Source: Bacteroides sp.
GTDB lineage: Bacteria > Bacteroidota > Bacteroidia > Bacteroidales > P3
Assembly (NCBI GenBank): GCA_023662825.1
Contig: JAMPIH010000005.1
Span: 1-64,000, forward strand
Reading direction: 5' to 3'
Length of the DNA: 64,000 nucleotides
How positions within the stretch are numbered: the first letter of the stretch is position 1; every line of letters begins with the position of its first letter. Position numbers and translations under genes: made by a program. Below are positions 60,879-64,000 of this stretch, in pieces. The notes under the pieces are model-generated. The model was not told the origin of the DNA. It worked only from the letters and a program-made list of their open reading frames with translations, and made no database searches.

Positions 60879-61208
60879 TTATGAACAGCAGCTTTTCTTT
60901 TTGTCCGGATAATAATCGGCGAACATCTGCGAGAACAATTGGCTCGCATATTTCCAATTCTCCCTATTGATACAGTATTTTACCTTGGGCGGCTCGATGG
61001 TGCCCTGTATCAGTCCCGCATCTTTCAATTCCTTTAAATGTTGAGAGACCGTTGCTTTGGCAATGGGAAGCACTTCGTGAATGTCGCCGAAGAAGCATGT
61101 TTCCTGTTCGGCCAAGAAGCGCAGTATCGCAATCCGTGTAGGATGCCCCATCGCCTTGGCAAAGCGTGCCAGTTGCTCTTGGTCTGCTGTTATGTCAACG
61201 TTAGGCAT
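60879..61208 (-). CDS. ArsR-family winged-helix repressor
   Basis: 109 aa. Helix-turn-helix region PIAKATVSQHLKELKDAGLI with KYCINRENW wing. Cysteines at C38, C79, C107 and C108 (tail SCC) could form a soft-metal or As(III) site; the canonical ELCVC motif is replaced by ETCFFGD. It heads the operon with a full promoter (61232-61262) overlapped by an operator-like dyad, fitting autoregulation. Metal identity is not shown. Confidence 0.92.
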   Translation of the reverse strand: MPNVDITADQEQLARFAKAMGHPTRIAILRFLAEQETCFFGDIHEVLPIAKATVSQHLKELKDAGLIQGTIEPPKVKYCINRENWKYASQLFSQMFADYYPDKKKSCCS

Positions 61209-61226
61209 GTATTCGTTTTGTTTGTT

Positions 61227-61244
61227 GTTTGCAAAATTACGAAC
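61227..61244 (-). promoter_or_regulatory. Operator-like dyad over the arsR promoter
   Basis: Minus-strand GTTCGTAATTTTGCAAAC with one mismatch between arms. It covers the -7 box, a classic repressor position, and matches the second copy at 60840-60857. Confidence 0.65.
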
Positions 61245-61262
61245 AAAATTTCAAGTGGCAAA
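61232..61262 (-). promoter_or_regulatory. Promoter of the ars-like operon
   Basis: Minus-strand TAATTTTG (61232-61239) with TTTG (61259-61262) exactly 19 bp upstream, a full Bacteroidota consensus. A second TAATTTTG is at 61259-61266. Confidence 0.75.
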
Positions 61263-61278
61263 ATTATCTGTCCGCTTT

Positions 61279-61307
61279 TTAGACAGCCGTTGTCTAAGAA
61301 TTAGACA
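61279..61307. promoter_or_regulatory. Three alternating TTAGACA half-sites upstream of the efflux genes
   Basis: TTAGACA (61279-61285), TGTCTAA (61291-61297) and TTAGACA (61301-61307) form two overlapping perfect 7-bp dyads with 5-bp and 3-bp spacers. They lie upstream of the tolC-like gene and may bind its regulator. Confidence 0.6.
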
Positions 61308-61330
61308 CTCTTATATGACGGTTGTTTTTC

Positions 61331-61362
61331 TTGCTATTGATTTTCTTTTAATTACATCTTTG
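61331..61362 (+). promoter_or_regulatory. Weak promoter candidate for the tolC-like gene
   Basis: TTG (61331-61333), 21 bp, CATCTTTG (61355-61362); one mismatch in the -7 box. It lies just downstream of the TTAGACA sites. Confidence 0.35.
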
Positions 61363-61482
61363 GCACGCACTTTGCCATTAAATAAGGGCAGAGCTGATTA
61401 GGATAAGAGACGGAAGTTCCGGATTCGGCTCGGTCTGGATCCGGCTTCCGCTTCGAAATCCTTTTTGAATCGACGAGAGAAA

Positions 61483-62847
61483 ATGAAAAGAGATAAGAGA
61501 TATGTTTTGACGGCGCTCTGCCTTGCGGGATGTTTCGTGGCGGCAGGAACCGCGGCGGAAGCCACGTCGTCGGCCTCCGCAACCGATTCCGGCAGCGAGA
61601 CCCTCTGGACAATGGAAGACTGCATGCGCTTTGCCGCCGAGAATTCCTACGCGGTAAAGCGGCAACGCTACGAAACGGCTTCCTATCAGGCCGACCGCGA
61701 CCAGGCCATCGCCTCCTTCTTCCCTTCGGTAAGCGGCAGCATCGGGGCGCAATACAGCTTCGGGCGTTCCATCGACCCCATCACCAACACCTACAAAGAC
61801 GAGCGCAACTTCTACAACTCCTACGGGCTTTCGGCCGCGCTGCCCATCTTTAACGGCGGGCGTTACGTAAAGCAGTGGATGCTGGCATCCTCCAACCTGA
61901 AAATGGGAAGGAACGAGATTCAACGCCTGGAAGCCGAGGCCGCCATGAACGCGATGCAGGCCTTTGCCGATGCGGTGTATTACCGCGAGACGGCGCGTCT
62001 TTCGGAACTCAAGCTGCACGAGAGCGAACGCAACCTGCAAAAGGTGAGGCGCGAGGAAGAATTGGGTCTGCGCGGCAAGGCGGATGTGGCCCAGTTCGAA
62101 AGCCAGGTGGCGGCCGACGACTACGACCTGACCCATCAGCGGAACCTTTACCGCAGCGCGCTCCTGACCCTGAAGCAGGTGATGAACTATCCCGCGGGCA
62201 AGGAACTGGCCTTGGACAGCGTCCTGCCCGAAATTCCCCTGATGGCGTTCGAGGAAGACGCGGACATGATTTTCGAACGCGCCCAGACCGCCAATCCCTC
62301 CGCCCTGCAGGCCAAATACCGCACAAGGGCGGCGCAACTGGAATACAAGATGCGTATCGGGGCGATGATGCCCAACATCTACGTGCAGGCAGGCTGGAAC
62401 ACCGACTATATAGACGGCTATACCCAGAGTTTCAAGAAACAGTTCCGCAACAACATGGGCGAATACGTGGCCGTGGGCGTGAACATTCCCATTTTCGACG
62501 GGTTGAGCCGCAACACGGCCCTGCGCAAGTCGCGCAACGATATGTTCATTGCCCGCGAGAACGAGAACGAATCGCTGCGCCAGCTGCGCGACCTCATAGA
62601 TCAGGCCTTGATGGACTGCGAGGGCTACGCCAAGGAAGCCTTGCAGATGCAACGCAAGGTGGAGAGCGATTCCCTTTCGTATAGGATTGCGCTCCGCCAG
62701 TACGAGGAAGGCTTGGTGACGCCTCTGGATGTGCAGACCCGCGCCAACGCGCTCCTGCAGTCGCAGGCCGAGTTTTTGCAGCGGGTTTTGATGCTGGAGA
62801 TGCGGCGTAGGACGGTGAATTATTATAAGTCAGGTTCACTTTATTAA
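61483..62847 (+). CDS. TolC-family outer-membrane efflux protein
   Basis: 454 aa from ATG 61483 (MKRDKRYVLTALCLAGCFVAAGTAAEA, a signal peptide); TTG 61465 is also in frame. TMEDCMRFAAENSYAVKRQ and SFFPSVSGSIGAQYSFG open the first half, and PIFDGLSRNTALRKSRNDM with QYEEGLVTPLDVQTRANALLQSQ the second, the paired helical-barrel repeats of TolC proteins. The HlyD-type gene follows by 11 bp, so a tripartite pump is likely. Confidence 0.92.
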   Translation: MKRDKRYVLTALCLAGCFVAAGTAAEATSSASATDSGSETLWTMEDCMRFAAENSYAVKRQRYETASYQADRDQAIASFFPSVSGSIGAQYSFGRSIDPITNTYKDERNFYNSYGLSAALPIFNGGRYVKQWMLASSNLKMGRNEIQRLEAEAAMNAMQAFADAVYYRETARLSELKLHESERNLQKVRREEELGLRGKADVAQFESQVAADDYDLTHQRNLYRSALLTLKQVMNYPAGKELALDSVLPEIPLMAFEEDADMIFERAQTANPSALQAKYRTRAAQLEYKMRIGAMMPNIYVQAGWNTDYIDGYTQSFKKQFRNNMGEYVAVGVNIPIFDGLSRNTALRKSRNDMFIARENENESLRQLRDLIDQALMDCEGYAKEALQMQRKVESDSLSYRIALRQYEEGLVTPLDVQTRANALLQSQAEFLQRVLMLEMRRRTVNYYKSGSLY

Positions 62848-62858
62848 AATCAACGACC

Positions 62859-64000
62859 ATGGACATCATATTGGAAAAGAAAAAAGGCATCCGCAAGAAA
62901 CACATCCCCTATATCGTGGGGGGCGGCGTGGTGCTGTTGCTCCTGCTGTGGGTGATTTTCGGCAACCATTCCTCCACCTTGCGGGTGGAGCGGCGCGGCA
63001 TTTCGGTGATGGAGGTGACGCGGGGCGAGTTCAACGACTTTATCCGCGTGGACGGGCAGGTTCAACCCATCGCCATCGTGCAGATAAGCCCTGAGGAAGG
63101 CGGCATCGTGCGCGAGAAAGTGGTGGAAGAAGGCGCGCAGGTAAAGAAAGGCGACGTGATCGTGCGGCTTTCCAATTCGAACCTGGAACTACAGATTTTA
63201 GACGCCGAGGCGCAGTTGGCCGAGAAGCAGAACTTTCTGCGCAACACTCAGGTGGCCATGGAGCAGGACAGGCTCAACAACCTTACCGAACGCCTGCAAT
63301 TAGATATGGAGATTTCGCGCAGCCGCCGCGCCTACGAACAGCAGAAACGCCTCTACGAAGAAGACTTGGTGGCCAGGGAAGTGTATCTTAAGGCCAAGGA
63401 AGACTACGAACTGGCCAGCCGCAAATACGATTTGGTGGACCGCCGGCTCAAGCAGGATTCCCTTTCGCGCAGCATTCAGATGGAAGAGATGGAAAACAGT
63501 CTGGCCAACATGCGGCGCAACCTGCGTCTGGTGCGGGAGCGCAAGGCGCAGCTCGATATCCGTTCGCAGATAGACGGCGAACTGGGCTTGCTCGATGTGG
63601 AATTAGGGCAGAACGTGATGGCGGGGCAGAAGATAGGGCAGATAAACGACCTTTCGGATTTCAAGATACAGGCGCAGATAGACGAACACTACATAGACCG
63701 CGTGCACACGGGGCTTACCGCCACCTTCGAGCGGCAGGGCGCGAGTTTCTCGCTGGCGGTGCGCAAGATCTATCCCGAAGTGCGGTCGGGCAAGTTCCGC
63801 ACCGATTTCGTGTTCACCGATGCCCGCCCCGAAAACATACGCAGCGGTCAGACCTACTACATCAACCTCGAACTGGGGCAGAGCGCCGAAAGCGTGCTGA
63901 TACCCAAGGGCACCTTCTTTCAGAGCACGGGCGGAAGCTGGATCTACGTGCTGGACGCCGACGGAAAGAAGGCCTACAAGCGCAATATCCGCATAGGCCG
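62859..64000 (+). CDS. HlyD/MFP-family periplasmic adaptor, partial
   Basis: Runs off the window; 380 codons seen from ATG 62859. One N-terminal membrane helix (about 17-36, HIPYIVGGGVVLLLLLWVIF) is followed by the biotinyl-like hairpin (GQVQPIAIVQISPEEGGIV...VEEGAQVKKGDVIVRL). A long alpha-hairpin, rich in Arg/Glu (about 105-240), and a second lipoyl half (SQIDGELGLLDVELGQNVMAGQKIG) follow. It links a TolC-type channel to an inner-membrane transporter, probably an ABC permease beyond the window. Confidence 0.92.
   Translation, partial: MDIILEKKKGIRKKHIPYIVGGGVVLLLLLWVIFGNHSSTLRVERRGISVMEVTRGEFNDFIRVDGQVQPIAIVQISPEEGGIVREKVVEEGAQVKKGDVIVRLSNSNLELQILDAEAQLAEKQNFLRNTQVAMEQDRLNNLTERLQLDMEISRSRRAYEQQKRLYEEDLVAREVYLKAKEDYELASRKYDLVDRRLKQDSLSRSIQMEEMENSLANMRRNLRLVRERKAQLDIRSQIDGELGLLDVELGQNVMAGQKIGQINDLSDFKIQAQIDEHYIDRVHTGLTATFERQGASFSLAVRKIYPEVRSGKFRTDFVFTDARPENIRSGQTYYINLELGQSAESVLIPKGTFFQSTGGSWIYVLDADGKKAYKRNIRIG

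Overview
The window looks like a chromosomal segment of a moderately GC-rich member of the Bacteroidota, most likely Bacteroidales. The evidence is a C-terminal type IX secretion sorting domain on a giant surface protein, repeated Bacteroidota-style promoters (TTTG, about 19 bp, TAnnTTTG), Bacteroidota-type lipoproteins, an LptD-like assembly protein, and gene neighbourhoods such as ftsK-lolA and amidase-MCE. A genus cannot be fixed from the sequence alone. No insertion sequence, prophage, CRISPR array or rRNA operon was seen; there is one tRNA gene (Gln).

Layout. 1-11 kb is housekeeping: a lipoprotein, purD, a catalytic/non-catalytic M16 peptidase pair, a SPOR protein, tRNA-Gln, a YfhO-type membrane protein with a GT2 glycosyltransferase, corA and ribBA. 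11-19.4 kb carries lolA and ftsK, glycerate kinase, a LysE-type exporter, trxB, elbB and dprA. 19.4-29.5 kb is an unusual leader with extensive RNA-like structure, followed by one 3196-residue secreted protein: BspA-type leucine-rich repeats, 13 B-repeats of exactly 198 nt, two von Willebrand A modules, and a T9SS tail. 29.5-33.5 kb reads leftward as a probable operon tadA-cdd-unknown-moxR-VWA. 33.6-35.4 kb is a three-gene unit with two DUF2589 proteins and an unknown. 35.7-43.1 kb holds groES-groEL, a DUF6913-like gene, dapA, a lipoprotein, argS, a small membrane protein and an EamA transporter. 43.1-50.3 kb has an lptD-like gene divergent from an amidase-mlaD-hutU run. 50.4-51.8 kb is a scarred region with two small paralogous ORFs, a duplicated MFS tail and a frameshifted EamA remnant. 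51.8-55.5 kb is an MFS exporter and an NtrC-type regulator/kinase pair.

55.6-61.3 kb is the best candidate for a specialised system: eight leftward genes made of an ArsR-family repressor, a lipoprotein, an outer-membrane protein, an ArsF-like thioredoxin-fold protein, an ArsG/CcdA-like membrane protein, two PF03773-type permeases and a cysteine-rich redox protein. Two copies of an 18-bp operator-like dyad, GTTCG-N8-C(G/A)AAC, sit at the arsR promoter and just after arsR. I infer a metalloid or organoarsenical redox-and-efflux module. The window ends in a TolC-HlyD efflux unit whose upstream region has three alternating TTAGACA half-sites.

Limits: all functions are assigned by reading translations and motifs without database searches. 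Promoter and operator calls are pattern matches, and RNA structures are complementarity found by eye.
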